DNA from: Tepidiforma bonchosmolovskayae
Lineage (GTDB): Bacteria > Chloroflexota > Dehalococcoidia > Tepidiformales > Tepidiformaceae
Direction of reading: 5' to 3'
Assembly (NCBI RefSeq): GCF_008838325.1
Contig: NZ_CP042829.1
Coordinates: 62,001 to 126,000 of the forward strand
DNA length: 64,000 nucleotides
The notes beneath the pieces were generated by a model, which had not been told where the DNA came from, searched no databases, and was given only the letters and a program-made list of their open reading frames with translations. Position numbers and translations under genes: made by a program. Positions 51,926 to 60,387 of this stretch are shown piece after piece; position 1 is the first letter of the stretch; every line of letters begins with the position of its first letter.

Positions 51926-52968
51926 ACCGCTGCGCCACGGCTGGCGCCGGTCAGCTCAGCCATGAGCTTCAGCGCCTCCGGGTCGCGCGACTGGACGAGC
52001 AGCGTGGTCACGCCGGCATCTTCCCAGTCGCGGAATCGCTCGCGGATGCGGGCCACCGGGCCGACGAGGGACATCTCATCGGCGAGCTCGTCGGGCACCG
52101 CCTCCTCTGCCTCGCGCTTCCGGCCGGCAAGGTACAGCTCCTGGATGCGCTTCGCGGCGTCACCGTAGCCGTATTTGACGGCCATCTCGTTATGGAAGTT
52201 CTTCTCGCGGGCGCCCATGCCGCCGATGTAGAGGGCAAGGAATGGCTTCTGCGCGGCGAGCAGGTCGCCGACATCGTCGCCGATGGCGACCGTGCACCCT
52301 GCCGCAATGTCGAAGTCCTTCCAGCTCTTGCCGTTCCCGGCGCGCCGGAAGCCCTCCTCGAGGTGGGGGCGGAACATCGGCATGCGGCGCGGCGAAAACC
52401 AGATCGGCAGCCAGCCGTCGGCGAGCTCGGCGGTCGTGCGGATGTTCACGGGCCCCATGGTCGCCAGGTAGATGGGCAGCTGCCGCCCGTGAAGGATGCT
52501 CTTGAGCGGCTTGCCGAGCCCGGTCGCGCCGGGACCGCGGTAGGGGAGCAGATACTCCTCGCCGTCGAAGGTCACCGGCTCCTCGCGGGCCCAGATTTTG
52601 CGCAGGATCTGCACGTATTCGCGCATCCGCACCGCCGGTTTGCCGTACGGCACTCCGTGCCAGCCTTCCACGACCTGGGGACCGCTGAGCCCGAGGCCGA
52701 CCATCACGCGCCCGCCGGAGAGGGCGTCGAGGGTCGACATAGTCATTGCCGTCATGGCCGGCGTGCGGGCCGGGATCTGCATCACCGCCGTGCCGAGCCG
52801 GATTCGGCTGGTGAGGGCCGCGATATACGCCAGCGGCGTGACAGCGTCGGAGCCGTACGCCTCGGCGGTCCAGACGGAGTCATAGCCGAGCGATTCGGCG
52901 TAGCGGATGAGGTCGATGGGGAGGTCGAGGCGGGAGCCGGAGTAGCCGATGTTGATGCCGAGTTTCAT
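51922..52968 (-). CDS. LLM-class flavin/F420-dependent oxidoreductase
   Basis: The 348-residue luciferase-like TIM-barrel protein begins [20 protein letters not shown] and has [29 protein letters not shown], a [15 protein letters not shown] block, [23 protein letters not shown] and [24 protein letters not shown]. This pattern is that of F420-dependent members such as the mycobacterial LLM proteins, and the fbiC neighbour supports F420 use. The substrate is unknown. The ATG at 52968 fits the family N-terminus. Confidence 0.9.
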   Translation of the reverse strand: MKLGINIGYSGSRLDLPIDLIRYAESLGYDSVWTAEAYGSDAVTPLAYIAALTSRIRLGTAVMQIPARTPAMTAMTMSTLDALSGGRVMVGLGLSGPQVVEGWHGVPYGKPAVRMREYVQILRKIWAREEPVTFDGEEYLLPYRGPGATGLGKPLKSILHGRQLPIYLATMGPVNIRTTAELADGWLPIWFSPRRMPMFRPHLEEGFRRAGNGKSWKDFDIAAGCTVAIGDDVGDLLAAQKPFLALYIGGMGAREKNFHNEMAVKYGYGDAAKRIQELYLAGRKREAEEAVPDELADEMSLVGPVARIRERFRDWEDAGVTTLLVQSRDPEALKLMAELTGASRGAAV

Positions 52969-53029
52969 GCCGTCAATCTTTCCACATTCTGGCTCATCGG
53001 CCAAGAAATTGTTCTCGCTGCCAGTTCTG

Positions 53030-53704
53030 TCAGGCGATGAACCGGTAGCCCTTGCCGCGGATCGTCTGGATGGCGTCTGAGGTGCCGAGGACCTCCCGCA
53101 GCTTGCGGCGGAGGTTGCTCACGTGGGCACGTACGAGCGTGCTGGCCCCGGCGGCGTCGTGGTACTGCCATACATCGACGAGGAGGTCGCGCGGGTGCAG
53201 GGTCTCGCCCTCGTGCTCCATCAGGTACGCGAGAAGCGTCGCCTCGATGTTCGTGAGGTGCACCTGCCGCTCGCCGCAGCGGAGGGTGTTCGAGGCGAGG
53301 TCGAGGTCGAGGCCGCGTTCATTGCCGGGATGCCGTGGGAGGCCGATGCGTTCACGCAGGGCCTCGCCGATGGCTTCAAGGGGAAACGGTTTCTTGATGA
53401 CGGCGCCCTCAATGCGGAACTGCGGACGCCGCGCGCCCTTGTGGAGCAGATAGATCATTGCCGGGCGCTGGCTCTGGAGGGCCTGAGCGAGCCAGTGGTT
53501 GAACTGCGCGAAGGTGGCCCCGTTCTCTCCGCGCGGGAGCCCCTGGACATCGACGATGAGCGCATCGAAGACGTACTCGCCCAGGGTCTCCATGGCGCGG
53601 TCGTAGCTGTCGGCGGTGGCCGCGTCGTATCCGCGCTCCCGGACGTAGTCGGCGACGGCGGAACGGGTACGGGGCTCGCGACTTATGACGAATACAGATG
53701 GCAT
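53030..53704 (-). CDS. Atypical OmpR-type response regulator
   Basis: The 224-residue protein has an N-terminal receiver-like domain and a C-terminal OmpR/PhoB winged helix ([19 protein letters not shown], then ending [14 protein letters not shown]). The receiver keeps the phospho-acceptor-like D52 (ALIVDVQG) and a Lys in IKKPF. The usual acidic pair near residues 8-10 reads SRE ([10 protein letters not shown]), so Mg binding and phosphorylation may be lost. No sensor kinase gene is adjacent. It could be a phosphorylation-independent regulator. The ATG at 53704 starts MPSVFVIS. Confidence 0.85.
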   Translation of the reverse strand: MPSVFVISREPRTRSAVADYVRERGYDAATADSYDRAMETLGEYVFDALIVDVQGLPRGENGATFAQFNHWLAQALQSQRPAMIYLLHKGARRPQFRIEGAVIKKPFPLEAIGEALRERIGLPRHPGNERGLDLDLASNTLRCGERQVHLTNIEATLLAYLMEHEGETLHPRDLLVDVWQYHDAAGASTLVRAHVSNLRRKLREVLGTSDAIQTIRGKGYRFIA

Positions 53705-53928
53705 ACTGGCTATTCGAAATCCTGCCTGACCGGCTGGTAAAGGCGTTGCAGCATCTTCGTGACCGGACGGGCCCGTGTCAAGGAAACGGGACCCCCAAAG
53801 CTGCGGTGCATGGACAACTCCCCGAAGGCGGCCAGGCCGCCGTTCACCCTGCGTGTCGGCCTGGGGGCGACGCCGACCGCGGGTGCGAGGATACCCTTCC
53901 CGCCTTCGCGTGGTCCTGCATGCTTTCG
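53705..53928. other. Intergenic region before the atypical response regulator
   Basis: These 224 bp separate two minus-strand genes and probably hold the response regulator promoter. I see no RNA gene, strong repeat or clear terminator. Confidence 0.4.
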
Positions 53929-54699
53929 TTAGGGTGCGCCGGTCCCGCTCAGCACGTAATCGACGTCCTGGAGCCCGTGCACGCGGGCCTTAATCACGCG
54001 GTGCGGGGCCTCCGCCTCAACCCACGCAAACTGGGTGATCGTCGATGTGCTGATGCGAATCTTCCAGGTGCGGAACGTCCCGGCAGGGACCGTGACGGTC
54101 TCTTCGCCCTCCACCCGCAGCGTCACGTCGAAGACGGCGCCGGTCGCGGCGGACACGTTCCGGTACGTACCCTCGTACCCGGTGCGGAGTTCGATGCCGC
54201 GCACGAGCCAGAGCATGGATTCATCGTCGTAATAGGCAGGGTCCGGGTTCGTGCCCGTCGGCTGCGGGAGATCGCGCTCGGTCCGCCGGATCTTGCCGTT
54301 ATCGTCGGCCTCGAACTTGACCACCGGGTAGGCGTAGGTCGCCGTGAACGAAATCCGGCGATTCTTCTCGGCGTCCACCTGAACGCGCGTCGAGCTGATC
54401 GGCTCCAGGGTCTGGGCCTCCACGGTCGCGGTGCCGTCGTCGCGGTGCGGGCCCGGTTCGTCGCTGCAGAGCCTGCTGAGCCGGGTCACGCCCGGCTGGA
54501 ATTCGACGTCGGTCTCGAGGACGCAGGAGCCATACGGTTCGCGCCCGCTGGCGAGGAGGTCGTACGTGAACCGTTCGTCAGCGGTCCAGGGCGGGCCGAG
54601 GAAGACGCGCTCGGCCGGCGGGTCTTCGGATCCGGCGCAGCCGGCGAGGAGAACGCCCGCGACAGCGGCGGGCAGGGCGACCAGGAACATGCGGTTCAA
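53929..54699 (-). CDS. Lipoprotein of unknown function (DUF3108-like)
   Basis: The 256-residue protein has a lipoprotein signal peptide with lipobox LLAGC (Cys 21) and a beta-rich mature domain. It has repeated strands such as RRISFTATYAYPVVKFEAD and TVTVPAGTFRTWKI. The last phrase is a pattern of DUF3108-like periplasmic proteins, in which a value is scaled by a converted sugar or outer-surface ligand. Function is not known. Its ATG overlaps the threonine aldolase stop by 4 bp (ATGA), so expression is coupled. Confidence 0.72.
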   Translation of the reverse strand: MNRMFLVALPAAVAGVLLAGCAGSEDPPAERVFLGPPWTADERFTYDLLASGREPYGSCVLETDVEFQPGVTRLSRLCSDEPGPHRDDGTATVEAQTLEPISSTRVQVDAEKNRRISFTATYAYPVVKFEADDNGKIRRTERDLPQPTGTNPDPAYYDDESMLWLVRGIELRTGYEGTYRNVSAATGAVFDVTLRVEGEETVTVPAGTFRTWKIRISTSTITQFAWVEAEAPHRVIKARVHGLQDVDYVLSGTGAP

Positions 54700-55733
54700 T
54701 GGGCGGTTGCTCCAGCGATACGTGAGATTCTGGCGAGCGCCTCTTCGATGTCTGCGCGGTCGACATCCAGGTGCGTCACCATGCGGAACCGGCCAGGCCC
54801 GAAGCCGACGGCGAGAACGCCCGCCTGTTCGAACTTCCGCAGCCAGTCATCGACATCGCCCCGGAGGACATCGACGACCACAATGTTGGTCTGCGGAGGA
54901 ACGGGGCGGAACGGCCCGATGGAGGCGAGACCTTCGGCCAGGCGGCGGGCGTTTTCATGGTCGTGCACCAGCCGGTCGATGTGATGGTCCAGCGCGTAGA
55001 GGGCAGCTGCAGCAAGCACGCCCGCCTGCCGCATGCCGCCGCCCAGCAGCTTGCGGAATCGCCGGGCACGGGCGATGAACTCGCGGCTCCCGCAAAGGAC
55101 GGACCCGACGGGCGCCCCTAGCCCTTTGGAGAAGCAAAAGGAAACTGAATCGCATGGCGCCGCGAGGACGTCGACGGGCGTCCTCAGCGCAACCGACGCG
55201 TTGAAGATGCGGGCGCCGTCGAGGTGGACCGCCACGCCGCGGGCGCGAGCGACCCCGGCGAGTTCGGCCGTGGTCGCAGCGGAGAGCGCCGCGCCGCCGC
55301 AGCGGTTGTGGGTGTTCTCGAGGCAGAGCAGGCGGGTCCCGGGCGAGTGGATCGTTTGCGGGCGGATGGCCCGCTCGACGTCGGCCGACGCCAGACTTCC
55401 GTCGTCGAGGTTGGGCAGCGTCCGGGTGACGAGGCCGGCGATGCGGGCCACGCCGCCGACCTCGTAGTGGAGAATGTGCGACTGGTCGCCGAGGATGACC
55501 TCATCGCCCGGGCCGGTATGCGCCAGGAGAGCGACCAGGTTCGCCATCGTTCCGCTTGGCACGAAGAGCGCGGCCTCTTTGCCGACCATCTCGGCAGCCC
55601 GCGCCTCGAGGCGGTTGACCGTCGGGTCATCGCCGAACACGTCGTCGCCCACCTCTGCAGCGGCCATCGCGGCGCGCATGGGCGGGGTGGGTCGGGTGAC
55701 GGTATCGCTCCGGAGGTCGATGGGGCGGGTCAC
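54696..55733 (-). CDS. ltaE: Low-specificity L-threonine aldolase
   Basis: LtaE splits L-threonine or L-allo-threonine to glycine and acetaldehyde with PLP. The 345-residue fold-type I enzyme has [47 protein letters not shown]-like [15 protein letters not shown], the PLP-aspartate D172 in [10 protein letters not shown] and the PLP-lysine K203 in [13 protein letters not shown]. The start is GTG at 55733 and it overlaps the upstream unknown gene by 4 bp. Downstream it overlaps the lipoprotein gene by 4 bp, giving a three-gene coupled run. Confidence 0.93.
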   Translation of the reverse strand: MTRPIDLRSDTVTRPTPPMRAAMAAAEVGDDVFGDDPTVNRLEARAAEMVGKEAALFVPSGTMANLVALLAHTGPGDEVILGDQSHILHYEVGGVARIAGLVTRTLPNLDDGSLASADVERAIRPQTIHSPGTRLLCLENTHNRCGGAALSAATTAELAGVARARGVAVHLDGARIFNASVALRTPVDVLAAPCDSVSFCFSKGLGAPVGSVLCGSREFIARARRFRKLLGGGMRQAGVLAAAALYALDHHIDRLVHDHENARRLAEGLASIGPFRPVPPQTNIVVVDVLRGDVDDWLRKFEQAGVLAVGFGPGRFRMVTHLDVDRADIEEALARISRIAGATAH

Positions 55734-56173
55734 GGGGAGCGGCGCTCCCAGAGCGTCTGGTAATGCGAAGCCCCGGTAATGGCGGCGAGCACCTCTTTCC
55801 GTTCGAGGGCCATCAGCTCCTCGAGGGCGCGGGCACAGGCATCGGTCGTTTCGTCCGAGCCGAGCGCAGAGGCCCGGTCGACGAGCCGCTGCCAGGCGCC
55901 GCTCGCGAGCAGGACCGGCACTGACCGGGGCCAGTGGAAGGTCATCACGCGCTCAGGGAGCGGGAACTCGGGGCGGAGCCGCTTAATGGAGCGGAACCGC
56001 TCTTCGACCGATTCGGCGCGGGGCACCACCCGGATGAGCGGTGCAATGCCAGGCCGGGTGCGGAAGTCGACGAGGAGGCGGCGGTCGATGAAGTGGAACC
56101 GGACGACGAGGACATCGGCGGTATCGATGACCCGGAAGACTTCGTCGAGGTCGACGCCGTACTCGTCACTCAT
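55730..56173 (-). CDS. Protein of unknown function
   Basis: The 147-residue soluble protein has an N-terminal alpha/beta segment ([31 protein letters not shown]) and a helical C-terminal half with a cluster of Cys, Glu and Arg residues ([22 protein letters not shown]). No family is recognised. The ATG at 56173 was chosen because the longer frame would overlap two tRNA genes. Its stop overlaps the threonine aldolase start by 4 bp, so it is the first gene of that coupled run. Confidence 0.65.
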   Translation of the reverse strand: MSDEYGVDLDEVFRVIDTADVLVVRFHFIDRRLLVDFRTRPGIAPLIRVVPRAESVEERFRSIKRLRPEFPLPERVMTFHWPRSVPVLLASGAWQRLVDRASALGSDETTDACARALEELMALERKEVLAAITGASHYQTLWERRSP

Positions 56174-56230
56174 GTCAGTGCCCCGCAGGCGGCCGAGGGG
56201 GCCCTTGCGGGCGGCCTGGCCGCGATCCAG

Positions 56231-56307
56231 TGGTCGGGGTGCCGCGATTCGAACGCGGGACCTCCTGGCCCCAAACCAGGCGCTCTGCCAGGCTGAGCTA
56301 CACCCCG
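56231..56307 (-). tRNA. tRNA-Pro(TGG)
   Basis: The minus strand gives acceptor CGGGGTG/CACCCCG, anticodon stem CCTGG/CCAGG with loop TTTGGGG (anticodon TGG) and T arm CCGCG-TTCGAAT-CGCGG. The discriminator is A and CCA is encoded. This is the wobble-reading proline tRNA. Confidence 0.95.
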
Positions 56308-56361
56308 CTGCAGACAAGGGTACGCTGGCAGCGGGTTCCGCGCGAAAGAACGCCGGCATGG

Positions 56362-56449
<88 letters not shown>

Positions 56450-56487
56450 GCCGGCAATTGTAGCTGGCCGGGGCCCCTTGCGCCCGG

Positions 56488-56514
56488 TTAGCACTCTTGA
56501 CATGGGAGTGCTAA
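56488..56514 (+). promoter_or_regulatory. CIRCE element (HrcA operator)
   Basis: TTAGCACTC (56488-56496), a 9-nt spacer and GAGTGCTAA (56506-56514) form the exact consensus CIRCE inverted repeat bound by the heat-shock repressor HrcA. The spacer begins with TTGACA (56497-56502), a perfect -35 box. GATCAT at 56521-56526, 18 bp on, could be the -10 box. The operator is thus placed inside the promoter of the downstream FmdB-type gene. It is not followed by groESL or dnaK in this window. Confidence 0.93.
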
Positions 56515-56562
56515 GCCCGGGATCATGGAGGCAGTCTTATCCCTTCCCCTCGAGGTGCGCCG

Positions 56563-56838
56563 TTGCCGACCTACGAGTACCACTGCCCGGCCTGCGATGC
56601 GACCTATGAGCTGCGCCAGGGCTTCGATGCGCCAACCACGCATCCCTGCGAAGAGTGCGGCAAGGGCACGGCAAAGCGCGTGCTCCACGCACCGCCGATC
56701 GTGTTCAAGGGAAGCGGCTGGTACATCACCGATAGCCGGAACAAATCGTCCGCGTTGAGCGACACGACGTCCTCGAGCAGCGAGTCGTCGGAAAGCACGG
56801 CATCGGAATCGACCGGCGAAGCCGCTGCGGCGTCCTGA
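56563..56838 (+). CDS. FmdB-family zinc-ribbon protein under CIRCE
   Basis: The 91-residue protein begins PTYEYHCPACDATYELRQGF and has two CxxC pairs (CPAC, CEEC) of the FmdB/putative regulatory zinc-ribbon family. A Ser/Glu-rich tail (about 60-90) is probably disordered. The family is named for a gene near formamidase, and its molecular role is poorly known. The start is TTG at 56563, preceded by GAGGTG with 5 bp spacing, which is convincing. The perfect CIRCE element 49 bp upstream implies HrcA-controlled, heat-inducible expression, suggesting a stress role. The TetR gene follows 57 bp later. Confidence 0.88.
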   Translation: MPTYEYHCPACDATYELRQGFDAPTTHPCEECGKGTAKRVLHAPPIVFKGSGWYITDSRNKSSALSDTTSSSSESSESTASESTGEAAAAS

Positions 56839-56895
56839 GCCGGGCGACGGGGGTCGGACCTTCGCCAGCCCACCGGCGGCAGCTATACTGCGCCC

Positions 56896-57504
56896 ATGGC
56901 GAGTGAGGCCCAGCCGATTCGCGAACCCAAGACGCCTGAGGCCATCGCCACCCGCAACCGCATCCTCCAGGCAGCACGCGAGCTGTTCAGCGAACGCGGC
57001 TTCGACGCGACATCGGTGCGGATGATCGCCAACCGCGCCGGCGTGAGCGACCCGGCCGTGCACTACTACTTCCCCAGCAAGTACGACCTCTTCCGGGCGC
57101 TGATGGTCCAGCCCGACTACCGCACCCCGCCGGTGGCGCAGTCGCTGGATGAGGCGGTTGACGTGCTCTCCGCGATGTTCGACTGGTGGGCCGAAAACGC
57201 CCCGCTCGTCCGCATCCTGACCCAGCAACAGCTCAGAGGCGACCCGGAGGCCCTTGAGTACCTCCGCGACGGGGAAAGCCGCTACCGGGCTGAGGTGGCG
57301 TCCATCCTGGGCTCGGCCGGGTACGAGGGGGATTGCGAGACGGCGGCGGACCTCCTCTTCCACACCCTTTCAGGGTTCATGTGGGACGCGGTTATGACGT
57401 ACGGCAACGCCGCCAGGGAGGTGCTGGCCCAGCCCGTGTTCAAAGACCGCATCCGGTTCGCCATCCGCTGCGCCCTCGGGATGGAGGGCTGCTGTGGCGG
57501 GTGA
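56896..57504 (+). CDS. TetR-family transcriptional regulator
   Basis: The 202-residue protein has an N-terminal TetR helix-turn-helix (RILQAARELFSERGFDATSVRMIA, then NRAGVSDPAVHYYFPSKYDLFRA). The C-terminal ligand-binding domain has no recognisable ligand signature. TATACT at 56884-56889 lies 6 bp before the ATG, so the mRNA is probably leaderless. The next gene, another TetR, overlaps it by 11 bp. The two share nearly the same HTH, indicating a tandem duplication. Confidence 0.92.
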   Translation: MASEAQPIREPKTPEAIATRNRILQAARELFSERGFDATSVRMIANRAGVSDPAVHYYFPSKYDLFRALMVQPDYRTPPVAQSLDEAVDVLSAMFDWWAENAPLVRILTQQQLRGDPEALEYLRDGESRYRAEVASILGSAGYEGDCETAADLLFHTLSGFMWDAVMTYGNAAREVLAQPVFKDRIRFAIRCALGMEGCCGG

Positions 57505-58129
57505 ACGCGAACCTCCCGCCGGCCAGGCCCCCGGGGAGGCCGCGCCGCGGGATGACACGCGCGCACGCATCCTCGCAGCGGCCATGGAGGCGTTCGCCCG
57601 GGACGGCTTCGACGCGACCTCGGTCCGCTCGATTGCGCGGCGCTGCGGCATCTCGGACGCGGGCGTGTTCTACTACTTCCCAACGAAGCGTCACCTCCTC
57701 GAGGCGCTCTGGAACGAGGCCCCGGCAGGTTCGTTCCCGGTGGGCGACCCGGCTGCTCCGCTGACAGCTGAACGGCTGGCGGAGCTGGTGCGCGCGACGA
57801 TTCACATCTCGGCCGAGAATTTCACCTACCTGCGGCTGGTTGCGCGGCAGGCGCTCGCCTCAGACGAAACGGCGATTGCACTCCGCAACGCGTCGCGCGC
57901 ACGATGGCGGACAGCACTCGCGAGACACTTCCAAGCGGCAGGTCCGCGCGCGGCTGAGCTGGTCGAAACGTTCGCCGCCGCGGTGACGGGGTATCTCCTG
58001 CGGCTCGAGATGGAGACCGGTGACGCGTACCCCGAGGCGGTCCGCGACGATGCATTCCAGGAGCGGGTCATCCGCGCAGTCCAGCGTCTGCTCCCGGTGG
58101 AGCGCGCCGATTCCCCGGCTGCGGGCTGA
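57494..58129 (+). CDS. Second TetR-family transcriptional regulator
   Basis: The 211-residue protein has an HTH (RILAAAMEAFARDGFDATSV, then RSIARRCGISDAGVFYYFPTKRHLLEAL) very close to that of its upstream neighbour, with a divergent C-terminal domain. The GTG at 57494 lies in the end of the first TetR gene. Its stop shares a base with the dtd start (TGATG), so all three genes are one translationally linked unit. Ligand and targets are unknown. An earlier ATG would cut the HTH, so the GTG is preferred. Confidence 0.9.
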   Translation: MAGEREPPAGQAPGEAAPRDDTRARILAAAMEAFARDGFDATSVRSIARRCGISDAGVFYYFPTKRHLLEALWNEAPAGSFPVGDPAAPLTAERLAELVRATIHISAENFTYLRLVARQALASDETAIALRNASRARWRTALARHFQAAGPRAAELVETFAAAVTGYLLRLEMETGDAYPEAVRDDAFQERVIRAVQRLLPVERADSPAAG

Positions 58130-58593
58130 TGCGGGCGGTCATCCAGCGCGTCCAGCGCGCTGCCGTATCGGTCGCGGGGGCACAGGTCGCGGGTATCGGA
58201 CCGGGCATGGTCGTGCTGCTCGGCATCGCCCGGGATGACGACGCGGCGACGGCCGCGCGACTGGCAGAGCGGGTTGCAGGGCTCCGAATCTTCGATGATG
58301 GCGCCGGGCGCATGAACCTCGACGTGGCCACCATCGGCGGGGCCGTGCTCTGCATCAGCCAGTTCACCCTGTACGGGGACGTTCGCCGCGGGCGCCGGCC
58401 GTCGTTCGAGGCCGCCGCGCCGGCGGCGCAGGCGCAGCCGCTGTACGAGGCATTCGTCGCGGCGGTCCGCGGGGCGGGCATTCCCTGTGCAACCGGCGTC
58501 TTCGGTGCGGAGATGCAGGTCGAGCTGGTTAACGATGGCCCGGTGACCCTGTTCGTCGACTCCGCCGACCTCGAGCGGCCGCGCCGGGCTTGA
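58129..58593 (+). CDS. dtd: D-aminoacyl-tRNA deacylase
   Basis: Dtd hydrolyses D-aminoacyl-tRNA and thus keeps D-amino acids out of protein. The 154-residue protein has the two active-site motifs SQFTLYGD and NDGPVT (around residues 77-84 and 137-142), with a normal N-terminus MRAVIQRVQRAAVSV. In many relatives the first motif reads SQFTLxAD, so the Gly is a small variation. The ATG shares one base with the TetR stop. It is followed by proS, so both act on tRNA charging. Confidence 0.94.
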   Translation: MRAVIQRVQRAAVSVAGAQVAGIGPGMVVLLGIARDDDAATAARLAERVAGLRIFDDGAGRMNLDVATIGGAVLCISQFTLYGDVRRGRRPSFEAAAPAAQAQPLYEAFVAAVRGAGIPCATGVFGAEMQVELVNDGPVTLFVDSADLERPRRA

Positions 58594-58650
58594 CCGGAAC
58601 ACTGACCGGCGCCCAACGTTCACTTCGCACCTGCTGCCCGGAGGAGTTCC

Positions 58651-60366
58651 ATGCGCATACGCCAGCTGCTTGTGAAAACCCTTCGCGAGGCGCCGGCGGA
58701 GGCCGAGCTGTCCAGTCACCGCCTGCTGCTGCGGGCGGGGCTGGTCGTGCCGCTGGCGGCCGGGCTGTACTGCTTCACGCCGCTCGGCTGGCGCGTGGTC
58801 CGGAACATCGAACGGATCATCCGGGAAGAGATGAACCGCTCCGGTGCGCAGGAAGTCCACCTCCCGGCGCTGCACCCTATCGAGCTCTGGGAGCAGAGCG
58901 GCCGGGCGGCGCTCATGGGCCAGACGCTCTTCCGCCTCACCGACAGGAAGGAGCGGGAGTTCGCGCTTGGTCCGACCCACGAAGAGGTCATCTCGTACCT
59001 CGCGTCACGGACCATCCAGAGCTACCGCGACCTGCCGGTCACGCTCTACCAGATTCAGACGAAGTTCCGCGACGAACCGCGGCCGCGCGGCGGGCTGATC
59101 CGGCTGCGCGAGTTCACCATGAAGGACGCCTACAGCTTCGACACGGGCTGGGACACCCTCGACGCCTCCTACGATGCCGCCTTCGCCGCCTACCAGCGCA
59201 TCTTCCGCCGGGCCGGGGTGCCGGTCATCCCGGTCGCGGCCGATTCGGGCGCAATCGGGGGCAAGGATTCGCAGGAGTTCGTCTTCCTGACCGAGAGCGG
59301 CGAGGACACCATTCTGCTCTGCCCGGGATGCGGGTACGCCGCGAACGCGGAGAAGGCCGAGTTTGTCCCGGCCCCTGCCGTTCCCGGTGAGCCGGCGCCG
59401 GTGGAGCGCGTGCACACCCCGGGGAGGCGGACCATTGCCGAGGTCGCGGAGTTCCTCGGCGTGGAACCCCGGCAGACACTGAAGGCGGTGTTCTACAAAG
59501 CCGACGGAAGGCCGGTCTTCGTGGCGATTCGCGGCGACCTCGAGGTTAACGAGGTGAAGCTGAAGAACGCCCTCGGTGCGCGCGAGGTTGAGCCGATGGA
59601 TGAGGCAACCGTCCGGGAGCTCGGGCTGGTCGCCGGGAGCGCTTCGCCGGTCGGCGTTTCAGGCATCCCGGTTATCGCCGACCGGAGCGCCGTTGATGCC
59701 ACGAACCTGGTTGGCGGGGCGAATGAGCCCGATTACCACCTCCGGAACGTGAACCACGGCCGCGACTGGCAGGCGACGCTGGTCGCCGAGATCGCGCTGG
59801 CGCGGGCGGGCGACGCCTGCCGCACCTGCGGGCAGGCCCTCGAGACCCGCCGGGGTATCGAGATGGGCCACGTCTTTAAGCTCGGCACGCTCTACGCCGA
59901 GAAGATGGGGGTGTACTACCTCGACGAGTACGGGGAGCGCCGGCCCTGTGTGATGGGCTGCTACGGCATCGGCGTGGAGCGGCTGCTCGCAGCGATCATC
60001 GAAGCCAACCATGATGCTGACGGTATCCGCTGGCCGTGGGAGGTCAGCCCGTTCGACGTCCATGTCGTTGTTATCGGCGCCGGGGACGCGGCGATCGATG
60101 CCGCTTTGTCCGAGGTCGAACAGGCGCTCCAGGAATCGGGCCTCGAGCCGCTCATCGACGATCGCGACGATTCGCCCGGCATCAAGTTCAAGGACGCCGA
60201 CCTCCTCGGTATGCCGATGCGGGTGACGGTGAGCCCGCGGTCGCTCGAGCGCGGAGGCGTCGAGGTGCGGGACCGTGCAACGGGCGAAACCCGGGTGCTC
60301 AGCCCTGCCGAAGCGGCAGCCGCGATCGCAGCGGCCCGCTCCGGAGCGATCGAAGCGGGCCGCTGA
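58651..60366 (+). CDS. proS: Prolyl-tRNA synthetase
   Basis: ProS charges tRNA-Pro. The 571-residue protein is the bacterial class II form. Motif 2 is in the TKFRDEPRPRGGLIRLREF region, with GPTHEE before it. An editing-type YbaK insertion follows (about 240-390, with VFYKADGRPVFVAI and NEVKLKNAL), then the MGCYGIGVERLLAAI motif 3 and an anticodon-binding domain. The ATG at 58651 has GGAGGAG at good spacing. The matching tRNA-Pro is at 56231. It ends 21 bp before the convergent monooxygenase gene. Confidence 0.96.
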   Translation: MRIRQLLVKTLREAPAEAELSSHRLLLRAGLVVPLAAGLYCFTPLGWRVVRNIERIIREEMNRSGAQEVHLPALHPIELWEQSGRAALMGQTLFRLTDRKEREFALGPTHEEVISYLASRTIQSYRDLPVTLYQIQTKFRDEPRPRGGLIRLREFTMKDAYSFDTGWDTLDASYDAAFAAYQRIFRRAGVPVIPVAADSGAIGGKDSQEFVFLTESGEDTILLCPGCGYAANAEKAEFVPAPAVPGEPAPVERVHTPGRRTIAEVAEFLGVEPRQTLKAVFYKADGRPVFVAIRGDLEVNEVKLKNALGAREVEPMDEATVRELGLVAGSASPVGVSGIPVIADRSAVDATNLVGGANEPDYHLRNVNHGRDWQATLVAEIALARAGDACRTCGQALETRRGIEMGHVFKLGTLYAEKMGVYYLDEYGERRPCVMGCYGIGVERLLAAIIEANHDADGIRWPWEVSPFDVHVVVIGAGDAAIDAALSEVEQALQESGLEPLIDDRDDSPGIKFKDADLLGMPMRVTVSPRSLERGGVEVRDRATGETRVLSPAEAAAAIAAARSGAIEAGR

Positions 60367-60387
60367 GGCGTCCGGGGAAGGCCGGGG

